A stretch of DNA of 64,000 nucleotides from the NCBI GenBank assembly GCA_900660155.1, contig CABFPE010000483.1, positions 232,830 to 296,829 on the forward strand, written 5' to 3'. The notes below the pieces were generated by a model that saw only the letters and a program-made list of their open reading frames with translations, was not told the DNA's origin and ran no database searches. This DNA is from Hofstenia miamia. Taxonomy: Eukaryota > Xenacoelomorpha > Acoela > Hofsteniidae. This document shows, piece by piece, positions 27,401-35,922 of this stretch (positions within the stretch are counted from its first letter, which is position 1; the number at the start of each line of letters is the position of its first letter). The position numbers were made by a program, and so were the translations under genes.

Positions 27401-29234
27401 TATACATTTAAGCAATATAGCACGAAGTCATATAATAATAATTATCTTTAACTAAAAAATAACAAAATATAATCGTATAATTAAGCAAATCTATACACTT
27501 TTGGTTTAAACCAAGTTTTGATCTTTAGTAAATTTCTTCATTAATAGGAAGGGCTACATCAATTTTCAGCGAAAACAAATCTCACCGAAAAACACTATTA
27601 CAATGCAATTTGTCATACACTATAAGCGATTATGTATTAAAATTATATGAAGAGTCAAAAACCTTAAATATATATATATGGGGGTGATGGCTTCGTCAGC
27701 CATTCGCTACAAGCCCTAATCTTATTCAAAATCTAGCAATAACACTAAACAAAAATTTGATTATTTTATTGACTAAATAGTAAACAAACCTTAATAAACC
27801 TTAGTTTGTAATATAACGAAATGAAAATTCTAGATATTACAATTTTGAAAATCCATATTGCTATATTAAATTGAAATTTAATATAACTATCAGGGTTTTC
27901 GAGTACTCAAAATGTTAAGAACTCAATCTCGAAAAAGCGCAAAACTCGATCGGAAGAACTCGGAATAGAAATCATCAAAACTCGAACTCGATCGAAAATA
28001 CGGTAAAAATTAAATTATTTCAAATTTCAATTTCTTTACCAATCGCAAGTAACTATTTTTTAGCTTATTATAACTGTACAATAAATGTTTTTAACCAAAC
28101 AAACTCGGAATTAGAAGAAAACTCGATCAAACTCGGAATTTCCTTTTAGAAAATACTCGAACACGAAACGTAAAAACTTGAACTCGGTCCGAGTAACTCG
28201 AACTCGACTTGAAATGTATTATCATACAAATTATCTTCAAAAATTGTGATCAATTGAATTCATGTGTATTTTGCTCGTAAAAGAGCAAAAAAAGGACACT
28301 GGTTATTCCAATTAATGAAGATATTTTACTTAAGATAAAGACTTGATTTAAATCAAAAGTCTATAGATTTGCGTAAATATACTGTTATATATTGAAATTT
28401 TTTAGTTAAAGATAATTATTTTTACATGACTTCGTGGTTTTATATGCTGCAAATAGGCTGAATTATGACAAGTTTTTTGAGTATTTTATTGTATTTCCTA
28501 TTGTTTTTTACCCTAAATTAGTGTTTATTTTGTTCGCGTGTTACGCGTGCTCCGCGTGTCGCTATTCTACAAGTTCGCCACATAATCTAATAAATATGTG
28601 CATTATTTGCATATTATTTTATCGCCAAATGGTTTTGCCAATGTATGCCTCACATGTCAAAGTATCTCAACACCAAATTTGGTGTTGATTGGGTATGCTA
28701 GGAGGGAGGGGCACATCACCGCCCGCCTCCAGGAATAGCTGCAATACTACAATATAGCCCACATAAAATATGGTTAAAAAATGTCACAAGTTTTACAAAA
28801 ACACACGCTGTGCTCGTATTATTTCTAATAAATCTTGAATCTACAACGAGATAGCTATTGTGTTAATACTGAATCTAGTATCTAGAATCATGTTAAAAAC
28901 AATGAGCAAAATTATATAGTGGTTTTTGACCAGATTTACTGTTGCTAAAAAGTATTACTAATATTATTTAAATAATACGTTAGACATACAAAAGGAAGGT
29001 AATTCAATTAACTACAAGCTAAATTTACATCTTAACATTAAAAAACTATAGTTTCAAATGGTCTGTCAACAATCACTCTAAATGAAAAAATGCCGGTATT
29101 TGCGAAATTTTACACATTGCACTTAGAACAATTTCATCTCAAACCTGATTAAGCGTATTTTCAGCAGCTTGTCGTACTTCATTGTTACTATCGATTGAAT
29201 TTTGAAACGTTTCGATGACTTTATTTATATCCAT
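6313..29234 (-). CDS. IPO7: Importin-7/8-type nuclear import receptor, 17 exons traced, 3' end not found
   Basis: This is a karyopherin-beta family receptor that carries cargo such as ribosomal proteins and histone H1 through nuclear pores and releases it on Ran-GTP binding (family knowledge). Seventeen exons join in frame to about 879 codons, all with GT-AG borders, and line up end to end with animal importin-7/8. Landmarks include the N-terminal importin-beta (Ran-binding) domain in exons 1-3, RKWAxHI..RxFxRYGSPGN in exon 6, KRKEVL and LHLVGSLADVL in exon 8, ELRTMCLQV in exon 15 and LHDRRVCVIGLC in exon 17. The family is about 1040 residues; the acidic segment and C-terminus after RAYE were not found down to position 1 and may lie outside the window. 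Seven introns are 40-46 bp and five exceed 2.7 kb, the large ones loaded with transposons. Importin-8 is an alternative name, since invertebrates often have one gene for the pair. Confidence 0.92.
7136..7266 (-). CDS. IPO7: Importin exon 16 (residues 787-830)
   Basis: The exon encodes IVSAFIKMPSFMLEFLSQT, followed by VAEHFFNQWFKDIKCFI. It aligns with AIAALYYNPHLLLNTLENLRFP and VTNHFITQWLNDVDCFLG. It lies beyond the 4.1 kb transposon, so the element is intronic. The donor is GG|GTATTT, phase 2. Confidence 0.87.
7650..11761 (+). mobile_element. 4.1 kb DNA transposon with long terminal inverted repeats
   Basis: The left end (7650-7815) and right end (11584-11761) are inverted copies of about 170 bp. 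Both begin GGGT, then ATTTCATT, and share CTCTGATTTCTTCATAATAT and the long stretch containing ACTATTTAAATAGACTAAAT. The body carries a decayed plus-strand gene. The element lies wholly within importin intron 15. I could not settle a target duplication (flanks CTGTT and TTTGA), and I do not assign a transposon superfamily. Confidence 0.85.
8610..11170 (+). pseudogene. Large-transposon protein, cc8L18.2-like family, frameshifted
   Basis: Pieces in several frames follow one order. A cysteine-containing N-terminal part is followed by a lysine-rich coiled segment (9084-9250). Next come a segment near 9665-9790 with SGAPTVCVCIHHQN, then TDRCSLVTITKSAHEYLEDL, a SDNLNHN block, YFTDSTASQYKNK and the signature AEWHFFGTTHGKSACDGVGG with TVKR, and finally a C-terminal GDWVLVKYFGVFYPG part. 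The HGKS-CDG-GG-KR and ASQYKN motifs are ones I associate with a widespread animal protein family annotated as cc8L18.2-like; this is memory, not a search. One intron may be real: GTGAG|GTAAAA at about 10650 to TTTTTGTAG before 10767 joins NVR to FLYISSDET. Stops and shifts elsewhere mean it is inactive as it stands. Confidence 0.65.
12373..12555 (-). CDS. IPO7: Importin exon 15 (residues 726-786)
   Basis: The acceptor that keeps the frame is TTAAG|GTGCTT, not the more obvious CTCTAG 11 bases upstream. The exon then encodes [40 protein letters not shown]. It matches HAAKLLEVIILQ and [20 protein letters not shown]. The 5.1 kb intron that follows holds the large transposon. Confidence 0.92.
12597..12694 (-). 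CDS. IPO7: Importin exon 14 (residues 693-725)
   Basis: The exon encodes EFVPCLHNYIVVDREAFMSD and then MIEICES. The counterpart in importin-7 is LLHNYVTVDTDTLLSD...MIYSMCKK. Donor TCA|GTAAGG; the next intron is 41 bp. Confidence 0.9.
12695..16230. other. Importin intron 13, mostly unassigned
   Basis: This 3.5 kb minus-strand intron lies between exons 13 and 14. It contains a 29-bp near-perfect palindrome (12973-13001) within a G-rich patch. No coding region was recognised on either strand. Confidence 0.6.
12973..13001. repeat. Perfect hairpin palindrome, 14-bp arms
   Basis: GGACATCTAGATAT is followed by one T and then its exact reverse complement. The surrounding sequence repeats GGGTT and GGGTA-like words. 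It may be the centre of a small element, but no outer ends were found. Confidence 0.8.
16231..16356 (-). CDS. IPO7: Importin exon 13 (residues 651-693)
   Basis: The exon reads EYYEEVLLIIYSLTNVGISP, then AMWQVYDAIHQLY and GYEYFL. It matches [23 protein letters not shown] and GFDYF. The donor is CTAG|GTATGC. The 3.5 kb intron that follows has no recognised gene. Confidence 0.92.
16403..16469 (-). CDS. IPO7: Importin exon 12 (residues 629-651)
   Basis: This 67-base exon encodes IIAQVEPIVLTVIADIIQN and then SSM. It fits the family segment [20 protein letters not shown]. The donor is GG|GTATGC and the next intron is 46 bp. Confidence 0.85.
16671..16796 (-). CDS. IPO7: Importin exon 11 (residues 587-628)
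   Basis: The 42 codons contain SSSSENVEGRAMTAMGILST and EENKE. The match is to the segment [20 protein letters not shown] of importin-7. The donor is GAA|GTAATT, phase 0. Confidence 0.88.
16840..17000 (-). CDS. IPO7: Importin exon 10 (residues 533-586)
   Basis: The exon encodes LDHIRLVVDRIMEATLILIR, then DDLNGVLQTLITFFEDEI and KIVQHL. It corresponds to the family stretch from [24 protein letters not shown] to MTQHL. A 43-bp intron follows. Confidence 0.88.
17761..17923 (-). CDS. IPO7: Importin exon 9 (residues 479-533)
   Basis: The exon starts ACWVVSKFENVRLSDN and includes DPEVPVKVNAALALNAIITN. This matches ACWVLHYFCEVKF and the REMPVKVEAAIALQVLISN block of the family. The donor TT|GTAAG leaves phase 1. 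Confidence 0.92.
18037..20880 (+). mobile_element. hAT-type DNA transposon with 8-bp target duplication
   Basis: The ends are inverted copies of CATAGGCGTACGGG, with a related GGGCGGGCTG-like block just inside. The target duplication AGAGAAAC is exact at 18029-18036 and 20881-20888. Eight-base duplications and CA-starting ends are the mark of hAT elements. The 2.84 kb body encodes a decayed hAT transposase. The element lies in importin intron 8. Confidence 0.93.
18674..20331 (+). pseudogene. hAT transposase (TTF-type zinc finger / ZMYM1-like), broken
   Basis: Open pieces in different frames give the usual order. A TTF-type zinc finger region lies around 18960-19120 (FKKYAWLAHFVEKHRAYCYA, then CDMY and QKHAVSEPH). 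A catalytic-domain piece has DFFGIIVDETSN around 19510-19550. The C-terminal hAT dimerisation domain is at about 20040-20300 (IPAKTCLAERSFSSLRRLKT, then STMRQERLTDLALI). The last piece is a clean 114-codon frame ending at 20331. Internal stops and frame changes, for example after 18973 and around 19760-19980, mean it is inactive. Confidence 0.88.
20890..21848. other. Importin intron 8, left of the hAT element
   Basis: AT-rich intronic DNA between the hAT right target duplication and exon 8. No coding or repeat structure was recognised. Confidence 0.5.
21849..22132 (-). CDS. IPO7: Importin exon 8 (residues 384-478)
   Basis: The exon carries DLFEEFYSPVTAGEALLAFA, KRKEVL, LHLVGSLADVLYKKK and MRSR. 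Each aligns with the matching importin-7 HEAT-repeat segment, including GSLAEILLKKK. The following intron is 3.9 kb and contains the complete-ended hAT element. Confidence 0.94.
22178..22277 (-). CDS. IPO7: Importin exon 7 (residues 351-384)
   Basis: The exon encodes TIVKDVIFPMMCFSDDDE and then WSDDPIEFVRSKL. It matches the family block [28 protein letters not shown]. Acceptor ATTTTAG, donor TTAG|GTATGC. A 45-bp intron follows. Confidence 0.92.
22465..23465 (+). mobile_element. LINE (non-LTR retrotransposon) 3' fragment
   Basis: Translated pieces show the end of a reverse transcriptase palm: FLLVTINDVPHSVFNSSCLL, then YVEDTAIF, where the usual YADD or YVDD box has become YVED. After it come the LNHLDFSGIKT block and a C-terminal part (LLYASPRWWPSRALFHSIER, then FQKRAFKWI) typical of the Jockey/CR1-like end of ORF2. 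The 3' end has AATAAAG followed by an ATT repeat and T run at about 23438-23468, a common LINE tail. The fragment is 5'-truncated. It lies in importin intron 6, antisense to the gene. Confidence 0.82.
23700..24490 (-). mobile_element. LINE fragment of the same family, opposite orientation
   Basis: On the minus strand the reverse transcriptase core reads FFLVAINDLSQSILNSSCLL and then YVDDTAIF, nearly the same words as the plus-strand fragment at 22500-22610. Upstream is a DKVYL-like thumb and finger region, partly broken; downstream is SVNHFDFSPTKTCGISF. The two copies point toward each other and lie about 250 bp apart, in the same importin intron. Confidence 0.8.
24491..24602. repeat. Two-copy tandem repeat, 58-bp unit
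   Basis: AACACATGTTTTAAGAT starts at 24491 and again at 24549. Both copies continue through ATTCACACAGA to a GCGCTTGC-type ending. It abuts the 5' side of the minus-strand LINE fragment and could be part of its 5' region or a local slippage duplication. Confidence 0.75.
25054..25371 (-). CDS. IPO7: Importin exon 6 (residues 245-350)
   Basis: This is the largest coding exon, 106 codons. It has WWKTRKWAAHIIQRVFDRYG and then SPGN, the hallmark block of importin-7/8, followed by VLQQSFLYLTQCVNHA. The donor is AAT|GTATTC. The 2.8 kb intron that follows contains the paired LINE fragments. Confidence 0.93.
25412..25658 (-). CDS. IPO7: Importin exon 5 (residues 162-244)
   Basis: The exon encodes YKKLELCGPRDEMM and then IQKIIFKIFYAIVQY, a near match to the importin-7 stretch IQKQIFKIFYALVQY. 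It ends RPVPQ with the donor CAG|GTAAGG, followed by a 40-bp intron, the smallest seen in this gene. Confidence 0.92.
25778..25936 (-). CDS. IPO7: Importin exon 4 (residues 109-162)
   Basis: The exon encodes AQLCVAAQQIIKADFPVKWP, followed by a segment ending RVLYQVVKFYE. It corresponds to the IIKHDYPSRW and LYQLVKNYEYKKP region of importin-7. The donor GA|GTAAGT splits the Glu codon. Confidence 0.9.
25979..26132 (-). CDS. IPO7: Importin exon 3 (residues 58-109)
   Basis: The exon encodes AAIYFKNMLSQYW and ends near ITRVDERF. It matches the conserved GVIYLKNMITQYW block of the importin-beta N-terminal domain. The donor is GG|GTAGC, and a 42-bp intron follows. Confidence 0.9.
26177..26258 (-). 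CDS. IPO7: Importin exon 2 (residues 31-58)
   Basis: The acceptor TTGTTTAG precedes ATGTACAAAATT. The exon has 82 bases, 27 codons plus one. It corresponds to the family stretch FVSTLLQI...VRQAG; here it ends NCVAHA. The next intron is only 44 bp. Confidence 0.88.
27272..28528. repeat. Fold-back element, arms about 220-280 bp
   Basis: The left arm (about 27272-27550) and right arm (about 28303-28528) are inverted copies. Shared blocks include TAGGAAATACAATAAAATA, ACTTGTCATAATTCAGC, CACGAAGTCAT, AATTATCTTTAACTAAAAAA and TCTTCATTAAT (one base differs in places). Each side also has a CGCG-containing motif patch near the arm. A short ACTCG-rich element lies in the loop. No coding capacity was recognised. 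Confidence 0.75.
27891..28211. mobile_element. Possible short hAT-like element rich in ACTCG repeats
   Basis: Starts CAGGGTTTTCGAGTACTC and ends in a weakly matching inverted form (GAGTAACTCGAACTCGACTTG read forward). Between them the motif ACTCG or AACTCG occurs more than a dozen times, clustered at both ends. No clean 8-bp target duplication is visible, so the boundaries are tentative. Confidence 0.45.
29145..29234 (-). CDS. IPO7: Importin exon 1 (residues 1-30)
   Basis: The start codon is at 29234-29232. The 30 codons begin MDINKVIETF and include REVRQAAE-like NEVRQAAENTLNQ, the standard N-terminal helix pair of importin-7. The donor CAG|GTTTGAG follows, phase 0. Intron 1 is about 2.9 kb. 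Confidence 0.9.
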
Positions 29235-30500
29235 TTGATCTAGCTCTTTGAAGTAAATTAAGCGTGTTGCACGCCAAAGGTGTCCTTTCGAAATTATTTT
29301 AGTTCAGATGACAAAGAAAATTTAAAGCGAATTTTCAACAACATAATACACATTTGCATTAAATATTCATCAAAATGTATTCCTAATAATATTTTTGCTA
29401 ATTTCACTAAGTAATCTGAATGATTTTTTATATCTAATCCCATAATGTTTATGGCATATTTTAGAATGCATTATTATCTAAAGTTATATTTCAAATATTA
29501 GATTTGAATCACATTTGTTCATTAAAATTTGTATGTGGCTCAGCATAGGTATTATAAAATCAGTGGCAGATCAAAAAATTTTTATACAGTCCGATTTTAA
29601 TCTTGCAACATGCATCAGCAAATATTTTATATTATGTATGCAATTGATGTGTACTTAAGAAGTGGTTCTGACCAATATTTGGTGATAATTTACAATAGTC
29701 CACAGATGTAAGGGTTAATGTTGACCTATGAAAAAAATTCAGTTATTAGACATGGAAAAACAAAATTATTTTCAAATATTTTATACTCCAAGGCATTGTA
29801 ATCATATAATATTTAATGAAATTTAGAAATAACAAATACTTTATTTGCTTGCTCATTTTAACAAAATTATTTGGTTATTCATTTATTTGTAAAGTTAGAG
29901 TGGAATGCAATAATTAATATTTTCTCTTCACTGGATGTGTCCCTCTTGAATAAACTTCTCTCCCAAAATCATGTTCTGTATATTTCTCTATTGGGGTGAA
30001 TGCATAAATATATTTAAGACAGTATGAAAGTTCAAAACTCAGTATTGAAAAATAAATATCTTTTTCCTGAAAATTTTGGAACTACAAAAAATTACCTAAA
30101 CTCTAACTTGAAGCATAAAACTCAAACTTGGAAAAGTTACATAAGCTCAACTCAAAACACTGCAGTGGCATGGTTCAATAATTTCATACTTAGGATTACA
30201 AAATTTTGACTTTGTCCTATTTTTTATTATATGTTGCCTAAACTAAATTTGTCAGGGAATCATATTTGCAAATTTAAAATTGTAAACAACAGATAAAATA
30301 TTTTCAACTGCATTAATTTGAGTAATTTTCTGTTGAGAATGTTTGAATATAATTAGCTTATGAGATGGTACTATTTTTAGTTATTAACTTACTAATTATT
30401 AGGAATGGTGATAGTAAATTAGATGCAGTGATATTTGGGAATTTAACTACTATAGGCAATTAATTGTTGCTTGTGACCAGTTTCATAAACTTGGTTCTTA
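29235..30500. other. Upstream flank of the importin gene
   Basis: This would hold the importin promoter (minus strand), but no clear TATA box or CpG-rich promoter is visible. From about 29600 rightward CpG dinucleotides become very rare. Confidence 0.4.
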
Positions 30501-30514
30501 TTAAGCTATGTACC

Positions 30515-30760
30515 CATGTAGCCACCACCAGTTATCCACTGGTGGATAAGTAGTGGCAGTATTGGCAATTGCAGCCACTCATACCATCAGCAGACCACTG
30601 ATGGTAAATTAGTGTCAGCTGTACATTGTTCAGCTACAAAATAAGAAAAATTTTCTTATTATATTGTTCTTAGTGATTCCAGAATATAATATAATTCACT
30701 ATTGGACACCTGGTTTAAGTAACAGAGCAAAAATTACATTCATTTTGCAGAATCTCATCC
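30515..30760. repeat. CCACTGRTGG-rich repeat, copy 1
   Basis: Carries repeated CCACTGGTGG, CCACTGATGG and CCATCAG words and ends with a TTGGACACCTGG stretch. The same arrangement, in the same orientation but diverged, occurs at about 51075-51390. It is probably a dispersed element or part of one. Confidence 0.5.
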
Positions 30761-31129
30761 AGGTGCAATTATAAATGAATTAAATCTTTAATTCAATTTC
30801 CAATGTTTTCAGTGGGAATGGACCTAACAAATAACTGCTCTTGATGATAAATGGTTATATCTCCTTAACTGTAATAAATGATTTAAACACCATTCACAGA
30901 GGTCTCCATGCAGTGTTCCTCTACAATGGGCATCTGCCTGATGCTATTCTCCATGTCATCAATTAATCCACTTTGACATCTAATCTGAAGTTTTGTTGAC
31001 ACTCATCTCAATGAATATTTACTATGTGCAACCTAGCTTACAGCAGTGCTACTAATATGCATAACCCAACCCAACTTGTTGCTCTAGTGATTTGGTATTA
31101 TTGTATGAAGCAAATGATTGAATAGAGCC

Positions 31130-31780
31130 TTTGTTGTGTTATGCAACTGGGAATGATACTAGCTGCTCAACACAAAGCCACTAGTTAGGCCCTAAAAATA
31201 TAAACATTTAATAATCACCTTTACTAAAAACTATTGGTAAATGATTGCATACATCACAAATAAGGAGCAGCTTCCTAACCTACATTTAGTGATAATGAAT
31301 AAACAACTAACAACATTGGAGGTCTCATTATCAGTCAATTTATAGTCAACAATTTGGATCTAAAAAGATAAGATATACCCCATCTTTGGCTAACTAGCTG
31401 TTTCCAAATTTGTTACTACATGTATAACTGAAAAACAAAAGATAGCTAGCTAAGCACAAAAGGGAAAAACATTAATTGTACATCTAACTTAGATGTAGTT
31501 TATGGTCAGGGGCATAGAACCTTGAATCATTCCTGTCATGGAATCCTGAATACTACTTTACATGAAATACTTAGCTATGTATTATGACTAAACAATCAAA
31601 CCATAAACAAATTGTCAAATAAGTAATTTCCAAAGAATATACTTCATCAAAATAAAAATGAATTACTGCTATTTATACTATCAATCAAAACAAGTACTTG
31701 TCATTTTAAAAATTTAAATTCATGTAGACTTCTCTGTGTGTTTTTGCTAAAATAAACAAGGAGTGATTCATCTCAGATTT
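31130..31780 (-). repeat. LTR-like repeat A
   Basis: Shares an ordered series of blocks with the repeats at 36440-37370 and 44950-46110: GAGCAGCTTCCTAxCxTACATT, a GTCAACAATTTGGATCTAAA line (also at 36722), CTTGAATCATTC, AATCAAACCATxA and the final AAAGTACxTGT. Pol genes nearby read on the minus strand, so this is taken as a minus-strand LTR. The exact ends were not found. Confidence 0.55.
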
Positions 31781-33533
31781 TTATCAAATGGTTTGCTGAC
31801 AGGCACTTGCTTGTACATTTATATATTAAATCTTGGTTAGCTAATCAATCACAATAAATGCTAATTCAATTCTTCTTTTTTATTTTCTTTTGATCTTAGT
31901 TATTTAATCACTTAGCAGTTTATTTTGATGGATTGTGGTTCACACCCTCCTCAGCTTGTGTTAATTTTAGTATAGCCCTTTCACCATGCACTAATGCATC
32001 TGCCTGTTTTATTTCATCCTGTCTTTCTTTCATTATTTTTATTTCAACTAAAAATCATTCATCATCTGTATTTACCCATTCTGTAGTGTTTTTTGGGCTT
32101 GCATTTACACACTTTTCAATGTTGATTTTGTCAATCCTTTCTTGCACTTTTGGGATGGAATCAATTGTGTTGATGTTAGTAGTTCGTCTTCAATTTGCAT
32201 TTCACATTGGCTTTTTGTCACCACTTCCCAGATTTGACAGGTTGTGTTATTCCTCCTTTTTTAAATATCTGAGCACTTTTTATTATTTTTGTGAATATGC
32301 ATCTCAGGCTTTCTTTTTTGAAGCTTTTCATTTCACCTATTATTATTGGCTGTACATTTTTCTCTTTGATTTGATGTGTAATTTCTGTGGTGTTTGGAAT
32401 TCTTCTTTTTATGATTTTCTTGGTTATGATCCTTTGTTGTTCCTCCATTTGTTGCAACCTAGTTTCAGATTTCTTCATGACTTCATCAAATAATGTTAAC
32501 TTGCTCAGGCATATTCCTGTTATGTTGGCCATCTTGATGATTGAAATTTTCCCATTGGACTCTGGTTCACAATGATTCTACTTTTTATTTTCTTGATTAT
32601 TTGCATTGGCTTTTTGTTTTTCAGGCAAATCAATCTTCTCAACATGTCCTTTTAGTAGCCAGTTTTTTGTATTCATGATTATCAGTGAGAAAGCAATCTA
32701 AAATTTCTTTGCCTTTGTTAGTTTGTTTCTTAGCTTTCATGGTATTGGTAGTTTGATTTCCTTGTCCTCTATTATAAAGATTGCCAATAGCCATGCTATT
32801 GTTCTAAACCTTATTTCCAGTGAGTTTATTTCTTCTTTTGAAATCTTTTCTTTTATTCAGTTCATATGCACAGTTGATTTCTTGTAGCACTATCTCTATG
32901 CTTTTGTGATTTTTTTTTATTCTTGTTGTTATTTTTGGCCATTCTTCACTTGTCTTTTTCTCTAGTTTCATTGATTTCCAAATGTTTTTGACCTGTTTAA
33001 GGTGTTATTGTCTTTGTTTTAGACTACACTTTATGAACAATCTAATTGCTTTTTCTGCTCCTTCCATGTTCATTGTTAATTCAATTGTTTTTATTTGGCT
33101 GTACAAGTTTATTGCTATGCATGGGTCAGCCATTATCTGATATACTTGAGCCAAGTAATCCAATTGCACATCAAATTTGATTAATTCAGATATCATAGTT
33201 TCTGTCAGTTTCTTTTCTGCACTTTTGTCATTCTTAACATTTGATCAATTTGTTTTTCCAGGTTTTTGTTGAATTCTTTTTCTTTAAGTATATGGATTAT
33301 TGTTAGATTTTCCTTATCAATATTTGTTTGTGGAATGTTGGCCATTTTGTCTTTATATGCCATTATATTTTGTGCTGTTGCTAATGTAATGTGTATTGTG
33401 CTCTTCATGTATGGTCTATCAAGTGTTCCATTCATTTTACAAGGGTAGCTTATTATCCCATTTACCATTGGGAGGATTGTGCTTTCTGTTTTGTCATTTT
33501 TCTAATGTGTGTTTTTGTTTCTGGTGATAGTTT

Positions 33534-34727
33534 CTTGAAAGACATATACTGCATTTTTGTTGTGCCCATGAAGTATGGATGCAATGCTTCTCCAACAATT
33601 TTCAACATATGTTTTTCTCTTTCTTTAGATTTTGTTGTTTGTTCAAAGGTGGTTTATGAGGGGCATGTAGCATTTCTCCTAGAGTGAGTCCTAGCAGTAT
33701 CCTAGTACTGGTGCTGAGTTCACAGTCCATAGGCTATGAACCTGTGCTAATGCATTCTACTTGGTCACCCTTAAATCTGTTTTCATTCATTTGCTCTTAA
33801 CACTTGACCAGCTGTGGGTTTCATAGTACTCTTGGCCTTGAATCACTTTCAAATTACTACAGTTCTTCCTCCACTTACACCTTCCCCTGGAACTCCATCA
33901 TTCCCTTGAATCAGCTTTGTGGATTTCTGGAAGGAAAGTTGTACTGCTGTTGTGTGCTAGTTGTCTACTCACCTTTGAATCAGCTTTGTGGACTTCTGGA
34001 AGGAAAGTTGTGCTGCTGTTGTGTGCTAGTTGTCTACACATGCTTGAATCAGCTTTGAAAACTAGTAGTGGGAGAGGCTTTTTGTCCATTCATCCCTATA
34101 CACTTTAATTGGTGTTTAGGACTACTCAGACACCTTCTCACTCTACACTGCTTGTTCATCAATTCTTAGTTCTCATGCCTTTCACCCCTGAATCAATGTC
34201 TGGTTCAAGTCTCTCTACTCACTTCTCTCCTTCTCATTGTTTGTTCTTCTGCTCTCCTCTTCTTGTATCTTCTCTTCTGTGATTGTGATTTCTGATTCAT
34301 CATTTTCTTCTAGTTTCCTAAATTCAGTTAATGAATTTAAATAATATATTTCAGGGTCATATCAATTTTTATTTTTAGTTGCCCTTTGAAGCATTATTCT
34401 TTTTTCTAAATTTTCATCTCTGACATTACATTGGAACTCCTTGGGAAGACTATCTAAATTGTACATTTCATATATAATTGCATTATTATTACACTGTGTA
34501 AATTTGAATTCTGCTTCTTTGTCTAACTTTACCTCTTCAATGTCAGTTATTGCTTTCTTGAGGTTTTGAAAATGCAAAATTCTGTTCTTATGTACTCATT
34601 ATTAGGTAATATTTTAACAATTGTATAAGATTTACATTGGTTAATTTTATTGGTGTGAATGTGAATACCCTATTCCCTACGTTGTGAGCATGTCTATATG
34701 TTTAATTGTAATTTCTTTGTTGTCTCA
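33534..34727. repeat. 1194-bp duplication, first copy (beside single N)
   Basis: The sequence is repeated from 34729 at a constant offset of 1195, with identical translated frames throughout. The only thing between the copies is one N at 34728. It also contains an internal 60-bp-scale duplication (around 33910-34040) with two copies of TCTGGAAGGAAAGTTGT. Confidence 0.95.
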
Positions 34728-34728
34728 N

Positions 34729-35922
34729 CTTGAAAGACATATACTGCATTTTTGTTGTGCCCATGAAGTATGGATGCAATGCTTCTCCAACAATTTTCAA
34801 CATATGTTTTTCTCTTTCTTTAGATTTTGTTGTTTGTTCAAAGGTGGTTTATGAGGGGCATGTAGCATTTCTCCTAGAGTGAGTCCTAGCAGTATCCTAG
34901 TACTGGTGCTGAGTTCACAGTCCATAGGCTATGAACCTGTGCTAATGCATTCTACTTGGTCACCCTTAAATCTGTTTTCATTCATTTGCTCTTAACACTT
35001 GACCAGCTGTGGGTTTCATAGTACTCTTGGCCTTGAATCACTTTCAAATTACTACAGTTCTTCCTCCACTTACACCTTCCCCTGGAACTCCATCATTCCC
35101 TTGAATCAGCTTTGTGGATTTCTGGAAGGAAAGTTGTACTGCTGTTGTGTGCTAGTTGTCTACTCACCTTTGAATCAGCTTTGTGGACTTCTGGAAGGAA
35201 AGTTGTGCTGCTGTTGTGTGCTAGTTGTCTACACATGCTTGAATCAGCTTTGAAAACTAGTAGTGGGAGAGGCTTTTTGTCCATTCATCCCTATACACTT
35301 TAATTGGTGTTTAGGACTACTCAGACACCTTCTCACTCTACACTGCTTGTTCATCAATTCTTAGTTCTCATGCCTTTCACCCCTGAATCAATGTCTGGTT
35401 CAAGTCTCTCTACTCACTTCTCTCCTTCTCATTGTTTGTTCTTCTGCTCTCCTCTTCTTGTATCTTCTCTTCTGTGATTGTGATTTCTGATTCATCATTT
35501 TCTTCTAGTTTCCTAAATTCAGTTAATGAATTTAAATAATATATTTCAGGGTCATATCAATTTTTATTTTTAGTTGCCCTTTGAAGCATTATTCTTTTTT
35601 CTAAATTTTCATCTCTGACATTACATTGGAACTCCTTGGGAAGACTATCTAAATTGTACATTTCATATATAATTGCATTATTATTACACTGTGTAAATTT
35701 GAATTCTGCTTCTTTGTCTAACTTTACCTCTTCAATGTCAGTTATTGCTTTCTTGAGGTTTTGAAAATGCAAAATTCTGTTCTTATGTACTCATTATTAG
35801 GTAATATTTTAACAATTGTATAAGATTTACATTGGTTAATTTTATTGGTGTGAATGTGAATACCCTATTCCCTACGTTGTGAGCATGTCTATATGTTTAA
35901 TTGTAATTTCTTTGTTGTCTCA
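34729..35922. repeat. 1194-bp duplication, second copy (beside single N)
   Basis: Exact counterpart of the first copy. Unique sequence resumes at 35923 with CAGCTGAATTC. Most likely overlapping contig ends that were placed side by side with a nominal gap, not a biological tandem duplication. Confidence 0.95.

Larger units (their letters stand above)
26259..29144. other. Importin intron 1
   Basis: This 2.9 kb intron separates the start exon from the rest of the gene. It contains the fold-back element at about 27272-28528. Nothing else was recognised. Long first introns often hold regulatory sites, but none is visible here. Confidence 0.7.

Noticed and set aside
31933-32493. A 186-codon plus-strand frame rich in Phe, Ser and Leu
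   Set aside because: It is the pyrimidine-rich complement of lysine-rich minus-strand retroelement frames; composition explains it, and no membrane-protein family is recognisable.
33804-34108. Repeated frames with SALxTSGRKVVLLLCASCL words as a repeat protein
   Set aside because: They come from a local duplication in non-coding retroelement sequence, doubled again by the single-N assembly overlap.
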